From Ricordea florida (taxonomy: Eukaryota > Cnidaria > Anthozoa > Corallimorpharia > Ricordeidae), in contig OX453282.1 in NCBI GenBank assembly GCA_949710005.1, positions 2,935,001 to 2,999,000 of the forward strand: a DNA stretch of 64,000 nucleotides, read 5' to 3'. The notes below the pieces were generated by a model that saw nothing but the letters and a program-made list of their open reading frames with translations, was not told the DNA's origin and searched no databases. The translations under genes and the position numbers were made by a program. Shown in pieces: positions 51,373 to 62,640 of this stretch (its first letter is position 1; the number at the start of each line of letters is the position of its first letter).

Positions 51373-52158
51373 AGCTAGCTAAATATTAATGTATTTGTCG
51401 ATTTATATGTCTCACTGTTCACAGTTTTTATGGTCGTCAGTAACCCTGTTTGCAACTGGTTATGGATTATATGACGTCACCTGTGTACCTACTCGTAAGT
51501 ATTTGCATATTCTCAAAGACCTGGTCATTGTATCTCAGAAATAAACACTTTTCCATCATTTTTCTTTGTTCTTCACAGTAGTTTACCCAGTCCTCCCCTC
51601 CTTTCAGTGACAGGCGTCTTTGAAAATTGACGGGTAAAAAACTACTTTTTTTACGAGTAGTCATTTCTTGGGAATATAAAGTGACGTGGGGTAGGTGATC
51701 CCAAAAAATTCCCTTATAGGGGGGACAAGCTCACATAAAACATGAGAGGACTCAAACTAAAGGACACTCTCCCAAATCCTGCCGGGCCCCAGCCCTCCCC
51801 CCCCCCCCACCCAAACTCACAAAGATGAAAGGAGGGGGGTGGGGTGGGTTACTATGGGGGAAAATTGTATAGTGACGCTCAAACTTGAGCCGGGAACCGT
51901 AAAATATGAAAAAAGAACAATGAAATATCGATCAGAGCAGCTCCTCTTTCTAAAACGATATGTTCGGTTGTTTCTGAGTGCGATTACCTGAGCCCGCAAG
52001 CGTATTGTGCTGCGCCAGGAACCAATCAATAGTTGTTGCGCATGTGCAGAGACAGGGTACACCTGTACTTGACAACATAGTAATATAGTAAGAGTTGTTT
52101 ACTTGATGTTTGCTCTAGTAATTTCAATCAAATTTTTGTTTCCATATTTCCGGTACAG
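51373..52158. other. non-coding interval
   Basis: No gene seen. It includes a poly-C tract (about 51796-51810) and G-rich text near 51830-51850. The 3' end is the pyrimidine-rich acceptor before the exon at 52159. Confidence 0.4.
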
Positions 52159-52477
52159 ATGCAAAAGGAGTCCTCATGGAAAAATGGAAAAGCATTTTCG
52201 ATTTAGATGAGCTAAATAAGACGATATCATCGGGAGAAAGTCCAGATAGTAACGACACCGTTCCAACGTTGACAAACACCATCGATGATATTCATGGTAA
52301 CCTAGGTTACCGATTCCAAACAATCTTCCTTTGTCCAATCACTGATGATTATTCCTTCTATTTCACGTGCGAAGAAGCTTGTTACTGGTCCATATTCGAA
52401 ACATCAGAGTTATCTTCGATGGAAATAAAACTAAACGGACTTCTTGATAAAAAGTTACAACAACATGATTTTCAAGT
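52159..52477 (+). CDS. mosaic gene exon: PA14-like domain, first half
   Basis: Acceptor CGGTACAG and donor GTAAGT. It enters in phase 1 and leaves in phase 2. It encodes DAKGVLMEKWKSI, then LGYRFQTIFLCPITDDYSFY and FTCEEACYWSIFE, a pattern like PA14 (a beta-sandwich found in adhesins and glycan-binding proteins). It continues at 53318. Confidence 0.65.
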
Positions 52478-52539
52478 GTAAGTCGAAACAACCGATTTTG
52501 AAGCAAAAAAAAATTAGAATTCTCAAACAACGAGAATAT

Positions 52540-53225
52540 AGAACCGAATGCATGGTTTGATCCACAGATGAAAAAGTTAGAACCACACTGTATAGTAAAA
52601 CAAACAGTACCACAGTACGGTACTGTTCAGTAGCTTTGCAAAGAATGGTCACAGTGCATGGTTTGATCCACAGATAAAAAAGTTAGAACCACACTGTATA
52701 GTAAAACAAACAGTACCACAGTACAGTACTGTTCAGTAGCTTTACAAAGAATGGTCACACTGCATGGTTTAATCCACAGATGAAAAAGTTAGAACCACAC
52801 TGTATAGTAAAACAAACACTACCATGTTGAGTAGCTTTACAAAGAATGGTCTCACTGCATGGTTTGATCCACAGATAAAAAAGTTAGAACCACACTGCAT
52901 AGTAAAACAAACAGTACCATGTTGAGTAGCTTTACAAAGAATGGTCACACTGCATGGTTTGATCCACAGATGAAAAAGTTAGAACCACACTGTATAGTAA
53001 AACAAACAGTACCATGTTGAGTAGCTTTACAAAGAATGGTCACACTGCATGGTTTGATCCACAGATAAAAAAGTTAGAACCACACTGTATAGTAAAACAA
53101 ACAGTACCACAGTACAGTACTGTTCAGTAGCTTTCCAAAGAATGGTCACAGATGAAAAAGTTAGAACATTGTATAGTAAAACAAACAATACCATAGCAAA
53201 GTACTGTTCAGCAGCTTTCCAAAAA
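52540..53225. repeat. intronic minisatellite, about 6 copies of a 100-135-bp unit
   Basis: The unit contains TGGTTTGATCCACAGATGAA, GTTAGAACCACACTGTATAG and AAAACAAACAGTACCACAGT blocks. Frames through it on both strands are artefacts. The family also occurs at 47740, 53540 and 56810. Confidence 0.85.
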
Positions 53226-53317
53226 GTTGTCTCTCTGCTTCCTAAATCTTGAGCATGAAATTGCATTATGAAAAGCTGTGTTGTTGACACGCTACATTTT
53301 CGTTTCAATCAATTAAG

Positions 53318-53481
53318 GTCTGATCCAGCATCTATCAGGCTTGTTGAGGGACATGCTTACTACATAGATGTACATCTCTATAAGAAGCATGGCAAAGGTC
53401 ATGCTATTCTTCAGATAAAAACTCCTGTCACTCAAAATCACCGACCAATAGGAGGGGAGTATGCTGTTCTTTACCGTGATG
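53318..53481 (+). CDS. mosaic gene exon: PA14-like domain, second half
   Basis: Acceptor AATTAAG, strong donor GTGAGC at 53482. Encodes SDPASIRLVEGHAYYIDVHL then HAILQIKTPV, the usual end of PA14 domains (ligand strand after 'xPIxLxxGxxYxI'). Phase 2 in, 1 out. If the donor is skipped the frame stops at 53517-53519. The phase-1 end fits the TSP1 exon at 54675. Confidence 0.65.
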
Positions 53482-53539
53482 GTGAGCAATGGATTATTGT
53501 TAAGCAGGGTCCTATGTGAACTCGTCTGGTGACAGGTTT

Positions 53540-53990
53540 AAAACAATAGAACCACAATGTAAAGTACAACAAATAGTATTAAAGTGCTGTTCAGTAGCCT
53601 TTCATACAATGGTCACACTGCATGGTTTTACCCACAGAAGTTAGAACCTCACTGTACAGTACAGCAAACAGTATAGTACTGTTAAGTAGTTTTCCAAAGA
53701 ATGGTCACAGTGCATGGTTTGATCCACAGATGAAAAAGTTAGAACCACACTGAATAGTAAAACAAACAGTACCACAGTACAGTACTGTTTAGTAGCTTTC
53801 CAAAGAATGTTTATACCGTATGGTTTGATCCACAGATGAAAAAGTTAGAACCACACTGAATAGTAAAACAAACAGTACCACAGTACAGTACTGTTCAGTA
53901 GCTTTCCAGATAATGTTTATACTGTATGGTTTGATCCACAGATGACAACGATAGAAACAGTATTGCAGTAAAGTAGAGTACTGTTCAGTA
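53540..53990. repeat. intronic minisatellite, second block (about 4 copies)
   Basis: Same units as at 52540-53225 (AAAACAAACAGTACCACAGT, TGGTTTGATCCACAGATGA), here after the second PA14 exon. Confidence 0.8.
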
Positions 53991-54384
53991 CTTTAGGCTC
54001 TAGGAAAGCCTTGAGTACGTGACCATCTGCTTTTAAAGTAAAGTTCCAAGGTCAATTTGAAGTAACTGAGGTTGTTTCACTGGTATATTCTTAAACAATT
54101 ATTACTCCAATCTCGGTGAACTGCGAGAGGATATGCGTCGGACAAGTCCAGGTGCGTCTAGCTACGCGGCTCATCTGACCAGGCTCCGGCAAGTGGTCCA
54201 AAACAATGCAAAGTGGCGGGCTTCCAGAAAGCAAAAGACTCAGGATTGCTGTAACAGGATGTTATACACTACTGTTACGGCACAAACAGTTTTACTTACC
54301 AACTTACCTTTACTTACAGTGCCGTATAGCGGCTTTAGCAATATTCATCACTGTTCACCTTGATGCCTGGGATACTATTGTTAA

Positions 54385-54582
54385 TTAGTATCACCCAACT
54401 AGTGGACTAATGCAAATGCCGCAATCTGATTGGCTACGCTACTAGAGGTCTATTAGTAATAGTCCTCGAGTAGCGAAATTCGTGGCGCTTTCTTTTGTTT
54501 TATTCCCAAATAAATCTTTCTTCAACTTGCATTTGCTAACTTTATTATTGCTTTTTCTGTCCGACTAGTTGGGTGATACTAA
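54385..54582. repeat. 198-bp MITE
   Basis: Terminal inverted repeats TTAGTATCACCCAACTAGT / ACTAGTTGGGTGATACTAA. Inner fold-back with GCTACTAGAGG. A related element with TTAGTATAAATCTAC ends lies near 61540-61757. Confidence 0.85.
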
Positions 54583-54674
54583 AACAACTAGACCCTTCGC
54601 CCTCAAGGGCTACAGGTCTAATTGTTAAATAGCATCTATGATCATAACCAAGGGTTTACTTTGTTACGTTTTAG

Positions 54675-54872
54675 ATCGTAAATACGTCACTTTGACCCCC
54701 GGAGAGTGGGAAGAGTGGACAGAGTGCAGTGGAACTTGTGGTCTCCATGGAAAACAGACGCGTAAACGTTCTTGCATCGTAAATCCCTCGCTGTTCCCGT
54801 TTTACTCTGAAGGCAAAGATTTAAGGGAGATTCGGCCTTGCAGCTTAAATGCTGAGCCATGTCCAGCTCCAG
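54675..54872 (+). CDS. mosaic gene exon: thrombospondin type 1 repeat
   Basis: Phase 1-1 exon (TTTTAG in, G/GTAGGC out) with WEEWTECSGTCGLHGKQTRK and Cys pairs through RPCSLNAEPCPAP. Trp-x2-Trp and the CSxTCG core are typical of TSP1 domains that bind glycans and matrix proteins. Six Cys are present. Confidence 0.88.
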
Positions 54873-55395
54873 GTAGGCAACCCTTATTAGTATTCACCAC
54901 GAGATATTCAACACTATCCACATTCTCCGAGGTCTCTATCTTTTTTGTGAAGACGGGATTTTCTGGCTCAGTTAGTAGAGTATCGCACCCCATTCTTCTC
55001 TTTGCGTATCATGTCTTTCAGCCAGTTCTATTATCAGGTTAAATCACATTTGTCTAACATTGCGCTTATAGCACAAGGAGCTAACATTCAATTTGCATTG
55101 TCAAACTTCCTAATTATTCATAAGTGAAAGAAAATGGAAGTCAAGCAACGTGACGTGTTTGGATATTCGATGAAGGACGGGTTGTTTTTGCATCGTTTAT
55201 TGCTCCTTCTGAATCATAACTTTTCTGAAGCTATATCAAACACGAGATACAGTGTTTCATCACATATCAAACACCTTGAATTCTGCTAGAAATAGTCCGC
55301 TGCCCGTCGTATTTTCAGCTCTCTTCTCGGTGTTTAAAATGTGACGAAACATCGTGCCTCTTGTTTGATATATTACTTGTTCATTTTCCTTTCAG

Positions 55396-55733
55396 CGTTT
55401 TGCAACTATTCACAAATTATTATGAACGAGACTCAAATCACGAGTTTTTTCGTTCCGTATAATGCTTCGTCTTTTCCCCAAAACACAAGAAACAATGTGG
55501 AGTACAATAATTCCACAAACGTATTCAGTGTGTGTTACAACACTTCTGTCGCGTCATATGTGGAAATAAAGTTCAACCGTCCGCACTACATATGTGCAAT
55601 CGAATCAGGAAGCTTTAACCACAGCAACGCGACAGTGTTCCCTCCCTTCTCCTCTTATATTCTGGAACTATTCATCGACTACGCAACAAACTGTAGTTAC
55701 TGGGAATTCTACAACGAAGAAACTAATATAACG
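55396..55733 (+). CDS. mosaic gene exon: discoidin (F5/8 type C)-like domain, first part
   Basis: Phase 1 in, 0 out. Encodes FNYSQ-like Cys start, ASYVEIKFNRPHYICAIESG, then SYILELFIDYATNCSYWEFY, resembling the 'WLQVDLG ... I TQG ... Y K V S YS DG W' order of F5/8C. It is rich in Asn glycosylation sites. It continues at 56610 and the pair forms one domain. Confidence 0.6.
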
Positions 55734-55984
55734 GTGAGTTCAACGCATATTTGGTTTCATACAGTGTTGTGATGAAATGAAAAGGAACAGCCAAGTTGAA
55801 ATTTGCTTTTACAATACAATATGTTTTAATTCCACAACATCTACAAAGTCACGTCAACAGGTTTATATGAGGGAGTTGCTTGCCCTGAAAACAGCTGGAA
55901 AACTAGTCGTGGTGGGGCGAGCCAAATGAAAGAACAAAGCTACTGAAACACAAAGAGTTTAATAATAATAATAATAAAATAATT

Positions 55985-56400
55985 TGCCGCTCAGCACTAT
56001 ACGCAGTAAACAGCATCGAGGGCGGGAGAAAGTATGAGCCCTAAACCAATCAGAAGTCATACAGTAAACAGCATCGAGGGTGGGAAAAAGTATGAGCGGT
56101 AAACCAATCAGAAGACATACAGTAAACAGCATTGAGCGCGGGAAAAAGTGTGAGCCGTAAACCAATGAGAACTCATACAGTAAGCAGCATCGAGCGCGGG
56201 AAAAAGTGCGAGCACTAAACCAATCAAAAGTCATACAGTAAACAGCATCGAGCGCGGTAACCCGCGGTAAAGAGTGTGAGCCGTAAACCAATCAGAACTC
56301 ATACAGTAAACAGCATCGAGGGTGGGAAAAAGTATGAGCGGTAAACCAATCAGAAGACATACAGTAAACAGCATTGAGCGCGGGAAAAAGTGTGCGACTA
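55985..56400. repeat. 60-bp tandem repeat with CCAATCAGAA units
   Basis: Seven to eight imperfect copies of about 60 bp with CATACAGTAAACAGCATCGAG then GGGAAAAAGTATGAGC and AACCAATCAGAA. It lies in the intron between the two discoidin-like exons. Minus-strand frames through it are repeat artefacts. Confidence 0.85.
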
Positions 56401-56609
56401 CGTGGCGATTGGTTTTGATTCGACTTCTGATTGCCTGAAAGGTCACCTCACATGGCAATACAGAACCGAAGTAATTGAAAATTTTACTTTGAAAACCACT
56501 TAAAGGTAGAGAGACGATTAAACTACTTTGATCTGGATAGGAAAACCTGGTTCTTGAACAAACTACGTTCTAATTCATAAACATTTTGTACCTTTTAACA
56601 CGAATCAAG

Positions 56610-56766
56610 GTTTTCGACGCTGTTAACGGTAGCAACATATCTGATGTGAACACAGTCATCAATAATCTTGGAAACGATTACATAGTGGTACAAAACTTCC
56701 GTATTTGGTCGTTACCTGTGGAAGCATCTTGCACAGGTTTTAAAATTTACGGAGAACAAGCCAAAG
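56610..56766 (+). CDS. mosaic gene exon: discoidin-like domain, second part
   Basis: Phase 0 in, 1 out. Encodes VFDAVNGSNISDVNTVINNL and NFRIWSLPVEASCTGFKIYG. The final 'RIxP...xxxxLxIYGE'-like order is the usual F5/8C end. Together with 55396-55733 it gives 165 codons. Confidence 0.6.
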
Positions 56767-57150
56767 GTAAGAGATTTTTTACCTCTTGATGATATTTGGT
56801 TTTGTCTCTAGCAGGGTGGCACTACACTGTATTGTAAAACAAATAGTAACACAATTCAGTAGCTTTCTAAAGAATGGTCACAATGTTTATCACTAAACAG
56901 ATAGTGATGCGTTAACAATAGCTGGCGATCAGTAAACAAAACGTTTTGCCATCTGAGTGAAGATGCGTGTGGCTAAGAAACACGTGCCTCACCTATTTCG
57001 TCTTACCGTTGCTGTAGCGAAAGCCAGAAAACGAAAGCCAGAAAACGTAATATGTTGTCGGAACATAGGGACCGCCATGAGTGAAGTTTTGTGGTCCAAT
57101 GCAAGAAATTCAAGGTCATGGAGGTGATTATTTCTGTTACAATTCTTTAG

Positions 57151-57444
57151 CACCCACAGATCCGCCACGGAACCTGCAAGTGTACAACACAAGTTCCACT
57201 TCTTTGATGGTTCGTTGGAATCTTTCGAAACCATATTGTCCCGTTGGCTGGGTCAGAGGTTTCGTAGTTAAGATATTCAACGAGTCAGGTGTAACTGGTA
57301 AACACAATGTCCCAGTAGAAGAAGAAGAAATAGAACTGTATGGATTGAAGAAGTACAAGAAATACTGTGTAACTGTTGAAGCGGTAACTAAACTTGAGAA
57401 AGGAAACTATGCTGAAGCAGTGTGTGCCTTTACCGACGAAGATG
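57151..57444 (+). CDS. mosaic gene exon: fibronectin type III domain 1
   Basis: Phase 1-1 exon. TDPPRNLQVYNTSSTSLMVR, W at the core, YCPVGWVRGFVVKI, ELYGLKKYKKYCVTVEAVT and a C-terminal Cys give a standard FN3 order (Pro-Pro start, Trp, Leu-x-Tyr-x2-Y). Two extra Cys suggest a disulfide. Confidence 0.8.
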
Positions 57445-57947
57445 GTGAGTTCTTTGATAAAGTGATTCATAGACTTTACCATTTCAAATTTCCATTTAAG
57501 AATAATGAAGTAAAAATCTGCCTCCTGTAGCCATCCCAAAAAAAAAAAACATGAAAACGACCTCCTTTTTTACCACTCACAATATCCACCAAAAACTGCC
57601 TGTTTTCAACTATCCACAAAAGCCACCAAAAAACGCCCCTTTGTTATCCATCCCAATATATATTAAAAAATACAGTACCTCTTATTACATCTCGTGATCT
57701 CAGTTACGGTGCGTTCCTTTGGTATGATCCGGATTTGGATTTGTGATCCGAGATCACACGGATCACGGCACATCAAAGGAACCGATGAATCCACTCTGGA
57801 CAAGGATTTTTTCGGTTCACTGACTGACGATTTTTTTTTACTTTCGACAATTTTAGGTATGCGCGTGCGTACGGTGCGTACCGGTAACTACGCCCCTGCT
57901 TTATATCTATTTAATTCAAATACATAAGAAAGCCTTCGATTTGTTAC

Positions 57948-58330
57948 CGCCGCTCGGTTAGCTCAGTTGGTAGAGCGCCGGCCTGTCGAGCGAGAGGTCG
58001 TTAGTTCAAACCCCGGCCGGACCAACACTCAAGGTCTAAAATAACTGAGGAGAATGTGCTGCCTTTGTTATGACATCTTCAAATGGTTAGACATTCTAGG
58101 TCTTCTCGGATAAGGACGAAAAACCGCAGGCCCCGTCTCACAGCACTGTTCTTGTGGGACGTTAAAGATCCCACAACTCTGTTCGAAAAGAGTAGGGAAC
58201 GTATACCCGGATGTTGTGGTCGACCTTTGAATTAGTTGACTTAATCAGGGCCACAAGTTTAGTAGCCTATGGCTATTACGTGCTACCCTGTACAAACAAA
58301 GTCTAAGTTACTGGAAAGCCGGCCAGACCA
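57948..58330 (+). mobile_element. tRNA-derived SINE
   Basis: The head is tRNA-like with a Pol III A box (TTAGCTCAGTTGGTAGAGC) and B box (GTTCAAACCCC), ending at CGGACCA. The body (AATAACTGAGGAGAATGTGC, CTTCTCGGATAAGGACGAAA, GGCCCCGTCTCACAGC) is text I know from SINEs very common in stony corals. It lies in the intron between the two FN3 exons. The acceptor stem is not a clean tRNA, so it is not a functional tRNA gene. Confidence 0.8.
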
Positions 58331-58397
58331 TAGGTTACCTCTAACCCCTTCTTAACTCTACCGGATTTTTCCAACATTTTTTCACTTCTTTTTACAG

Positions 58398-58700
58398 TGC
58401 CCTCGGCCCCTCCATCTGCTGTTAACACTATTCCACTGAACGCTACTTCTGTCAAGGTGATTTGGGGACCAGTACCAAATAATTCGATAAACGGGATTGT
58501 GACAGATTACGAGGTGCTGCACACAATATGCTACGATGCTGTAGCCGTAAAAGTTGTAACCTCCGTAGGTCCTCAAAAACTTAGTTTGCTGCTTAGCAAC
58601 CTGAAAGCTTACGTAGAATACTGCGTCAAGGTGGCTGCCCGGACAAGGATTGGCATTGGGAATTTCAGCAGTTGGGTTAATTTTACGACGAAAGAGTTTG
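58398..58700 (+). CDS. mosaic gene exon: fibronectin type III domain 2
   Basis: Phase 1-1 exon. PSAPPSAVNTIPLNATSVKV then IWGPVPNNSINGIVTDYEVL and LSNLKAYVEYCVKVAART, with Trp and Tyr at FN3 positions. A typical tandem partner of the first FN3 exon. Confidence 0.85.
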
Positions 58701-58869
58701 GTAAGGAAAATCTTGTAGCGTTTAGTGATATCTTTAACTTAATGACTTAATTTGCAAATGTTATGTTGTCTATACGCAGGTAGTGAAATGGCACTGGCAC
58801 TTTATAGTAGAGAACGCGCCATTTTAAAGTTACCGAACTAAAGGCCTTTAGGTTCGAGTGCAAATCAAT

Positions 58870-59535
58870 TGATCAGTGAGTAAATGGATAGACAGACAGA
58901 GGGATAGACAGATAGATTCTAGCTAGCTAGAAAGATCGATAGCTAGCTAGATAGATAGATAATTAGATAGATAGGAAAGTAGGCAGATGCACAGACATAC
59001 TGATAAATAGATAATTAGATAAATACATAGGTACGTAGATGCATAGAGATACAGATAGATAGACAGAGAGACAGACAAACAGACAGACAGACAGATAGAT
59101 AGATAGATAGATAGGTAGGTAGGTAGACAGACAGACAGACAGACAGACAGGTAGGAAGGTAGGTAGATAGATAAATAGATAGATAAATAGATAGATAGAT
59201 AGGTAGATAGGTAGGTAGGTAGGTAGGTAGGTAGGTAGGTAGGTAGATAGGTATGTAGGTAGGTAGGTAGCTAGGTATGTAGGTAGGTAGGTAGCTAGGT
59301 AGATAGGTAGATAGATAGATAGATAGATAGGTAGATAGGTAGGTAGGTAGGTAGGTAGATAGGTAGGTAGGTAGGTAGGTAGGTAGGTAGATAGGTAGGT
59401 AGGTAGGTAGATAGGTATGTAGGTAGGTAGGTAGGTAGGTAGGTAGGTAGGTAGGTAGATAGGTATGTAGGTAGGTAGGTAGCTAGGTAGCTAGGTAGAT
59501 AGACAGGTAGGCAGGTAGGTAGGTAGATGGTTGAT
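58870..59535. repeat. GATA/GTAG microsatellite, about 660 bp
   Basis: Long tract of interspersed TAGA, TAGG and CAGA tetranucleotides, in the intron after FN3 domain 2. The 85-residue minus-strand frame of YLPT repeats is an artefact. Confidence 0.95.
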
Positions 59536-59636
59536 TGTTGGTTGGTTGGCAACGTGACTGACTTACTGTTTGATTAAGCCATTAACTGATTGCTTGCTTA
59601 CTTGATTAAGTAATCGATTTTCTTGTTGATCCCTAG

Positions 59637-59813
59637 CTGTCATGGATGGCAATTTCTCCACGTGGTCTGAGTGGTCAGTCTGCAGTACTTCCTGTAATAC
59701 AGGTCAGCAAATACGACACCGAACTTGTAACAATCCATCGCCACAGAATGGTGGACAAAATTGCAGTGGAGAATACAATAATTCACGAAACTGTAACACA
59801 CACCATTGCCCAG
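59637..59813 (+). CDS. mosaic gene exon: thrombospondin type 1 repeat 2
   Basis: Phase 1-1 exon: NFSTWSEWSVCSTSCNTGQQ, IRHRTCNNPSPQNGGQNC, NNSRNCNTHHCPG. Six Cys and WSEW with the CSTSC core are classic TSP1. The exon is one compact domain, the best TSP1 match in the window. Confidence 0.93.
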
Positions 59814-60404
59814 GTAAATTATTTCGCATGAACTCAAACAGAAATCATTGTCCTCCACGATCTTAAGTTCTCGTCAAATGGGCATTTTGAATCTTTCGAT
59901 CCTGAGCGGTCCAATCTTGGCAAGTTATTTTCCCAAGTCGGTAAGAAAGTCATGGTAATTAACCGTTTGCTTTTGAAATAGCTCATTGGTCTGTACTACG
60001 AAAGTATCGTATCCATCTTTTAGGCAAGACCTCACCATTCAATAAACCTAAAAAAAGGGGCACTTAACACCTCCTTTAAATTAGACGATGGTGCTGATAA
60101 TGATGAAAACTAGTGGTAACCACAGGTTAGAAAAAGCGGGCCTAGATGCACTTACCGTAATTTCCGGCCGTTTACCCGCGCGGCAGATTACCTGCATCAG
60201 TCGATTTTTCCAATAGCGAGAAAAAAATTTCAACAGATTACCCGCACTGGCAGATAACCCGCACCCCAAAACAACTGTAATTTTAAAATAAACTAGCGAA
60301 AAGCGACTTTCAAAATCATCTTGAAACTCTGACGTGCTCGTTTTACACCGGGCATATTGACTCAAAACTGCACGTGATTACACTTATCGTAAATTATGGG
60401 ACGA

Positions 60405-60570
60405 TGGTGCTGATAATGATGAAAATAATGATAATAATAATAATGATGATGATGATGATAATGATGGTGAAAATATTGTTGATGATAATAGTTACGATGA
60501 TGATGATAATGAATATGATAATTATGATGATGATGATGATAATAATGATAATGATTACAATGAACCCCTC
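60405..60570. repeat. (GAT/AAT)n microsatellite
   Basis: Imperfect trinucleotide run ahead of the C-type lectin exon. The Met/Ile-rich frame through it is not coding. Confidence 0.9.
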
Positions 60571-60629
60571 GCTGCAGGCAAAGCAAACCAGCGATAAAAA
60601 TAGAATGATTTTGACTTCTATCTCTCTAG

Positions 60630-60989
60630 TGTGTTTACCAGGATGGACTCCTTTTGGATCTCACTGTTACCAATATCAGTCCTCAGATACAGCGTGGGAT
60701 ATTGCAAGAAAGCAATGCTTCAACATAAACTCGCATCTCGTATCTATCTCCTTTGCTGGAGAAAACGAATTTGTGACTTCGTTGACAAATAGCTCTCCCG
60801 CGTGGATTGGACTCAATGATCGCGACGAGGAAGGGAATTATGTCTGGTCTGATAACACTTCGTATGATTTTTCAAGATTTGAAACTGAAAGTCAAAGCTC
60901 AGCAAATGCCCACTGCGTACTTCTGAACAAAGGCATCTGGTTAAAGGAAATATGCCTGAACGATTACAGCTTTATCTGCAAACGGACAG
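60630..60989 (+). CDS. mosaic gene exon: C-type lectin-like domain
   Basis: Phase 1-1 exon. CLPGWTPFGSHCYQY, AWDIARKQCFNINSHLVSI, AWIGLNDRDEEGNYVWSDNT, CVLLNKGIWLKEICLNDYSF then ICKR. All fold Cys and the WIGL motif are present. The EPN/QPD calcium-sugar motif is not, and the WND region reads 'WLKEICLND', so classical sugar binding is doubtful. Confidence 0.92.
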
Positions 60990-61029
60990 GTAAAAAATCA
61001 TTTTGGTAGAAGAAATGTTTTAACAGTCA

Positions 61030-61913
61030 CTGTCAAGATTTTGGTCCATGCGTTTGTCACAAGTAGGTTGGATAATGAGAATGCATTATTGTACGGACTT
61101 CCAAACTATCTCATTGCAAAACTTCAAGCTGTCCTGAACTGTGCTGCCCTTTTCACTTTATGTTACCAGAAATATGACCATGTAACTCCGCTGTTGATCG
61201 AGCTTCATTGGCTCCCTCTTAGTCAGCGCATTATCTTTGAGATCCTATTATTGACATTTAAGGCGCTTACTGGGCTTACTCCAATGTATATAATAACTGA
61301 TATACAATAGATATATTTAGAAAACAGCCCTAAGAAAGTACGCGCGCTGATTGGTTAGACATCGTGTTTCTATAACTCGATAGAAACACAGAACTAGCAC
61401 GAGCTGTTGACGTAATGATGACGCGCCAAAGAGAATTTACATTTTGGTCACCACAGTTGACAAGTTGTTTTCCTTTTTTTCGTCGCGGTGTTTTCTAAAA
61501 GAAATAGAAAACATGTTCTTCGTGTTTCTATCGAGTTTTAGTATAAATCTACTAGCGTTCTATCACAAATGCCGCGCTCTGATTGGCTACACTACTCACT
61601 ATCTATTCTGTGATAGATAGTGAGTAGCGTAATGGCGGCCGCTTCTTCGCGTTTTCGAAGTGTCGGTGAAGAAGATTTAGACAGTTTACTGGTCGAGTCT
61701 GTTCCAGAAAAGACAAAGTTTTGAACGACAAGTAGGTTTATACTAAAACAATTAGATTATTCTGACGCGCCAAAGAGAATTTACATTTTGGTCACCACAG
61801 TTGACAAGTTGTTTTCCTTTTTTTCGTCGCGGTGTTTTCTAAAAGAAATAGAAAACATGTTCGTCGTGTTTCTATCGAGTTATAGAAACACGAGTGAAAG
61901 TTTGGGAGAACTC

Positions 61914-61944
<31 letters not shown>

Positions 61945-61945
61945 C

Positions 61946-61976
<31 letters not shown>

Positions 61977-62590
61977 CTTCCACTCGTGTTTCTATAACTC
62001 GATAGAAACACGGTACATGTTTTCTATTTCTTAAATATATACAACTGATCTGCTGGACAGATATGTACCAACGCAGCCACTTCAATCTTCCCCAAGGGGT
62101 CATATGAAGGTTCCTCAGTCCAATACTAGGAATGGTGTCGCCTAAAACGCCCCATGCGCTAAGGTAAACGAGGACTGTAAACTTGCCAACCAACCACTTT
62201 GATCACAAACATGTCGACCACGAGGTCGGTACAAGAGCCTTATCACGTGATTACATGATAGGTACACATTTCGTACAAAGTTAAAAAGTTCAGTCGCGAC
62301 AAATGGTGACAGATCATTTTCCGTCTGTACACCGACACTTTGGTATAGCCAACCCGATCATTCGAGACTTGCAGCTGACCTCTGTTCTTTTAACCGTGAT
62401 CTCAAGACTTATTTGCTTTCAGATGTCGACTTGATTTTTAATTATTTTTTTTGTTATTTTTAGGGTAGTATTTTAGTTGATTTTTCTTTCAGTTTGGATT
62501 TCAGTGAACTTGATGTGCAGCGTCTTAAAACTTTAGGATAATATTAAGTCTTATAGTATAAGTATTAATACTAATTATTATTATTATTTA
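61030..62590 (+). mobile_element. LINE (CR1/L2-type) fragment split by an insertion
   Basis: Left part 61041-61301 has VHAFVTSRLDNENALLYGLP, KLQAVLNCAALFTL, YDHVTPLLIELHWLPL, QRIIFEILLLTFKALTGLTP. Right part from 62050 continues the coding direction (LLDRYV-like text) and later TFNRDLKTYLL-type sequence to a (TTA)n tail near 62590. The two parts join cleanly if 61302-62042 and one AACTGAT copy are removed. Confidence 0.75.
61302..62042. mobile_element. 741-bp non-autonomous insertion with 7-bp target duplication
   Basis: Flanked by AACTGAT at 61295-61301 and 62043-62049. The inside has a 121-bp direct duplication (about 61421-61541 and 61765-61885), inverted GTGTTTCTATCGAG/CTCGATAGAAACAC arms, and a smaller TTAGTAT-type MITE between the two copies. 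Confidence 0.8.
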
Positions 62591-62640
62591 TTATTCCTGT
62601 TTGAGTAGCATTGCCATATATGATCTGTTTATTCACGCAG

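Noticed and set aside
57948..58022. Functional tRNA gene
   Set aside because: The tRNA-like part continues into a SINE body and its 5' and 3' ends do not form an acceptor stem.
59295..59552. 85-aa repetitive protein (YLPT repeats)
   Set aside because: It is a translation of the GATA/GTAG microsatellite.
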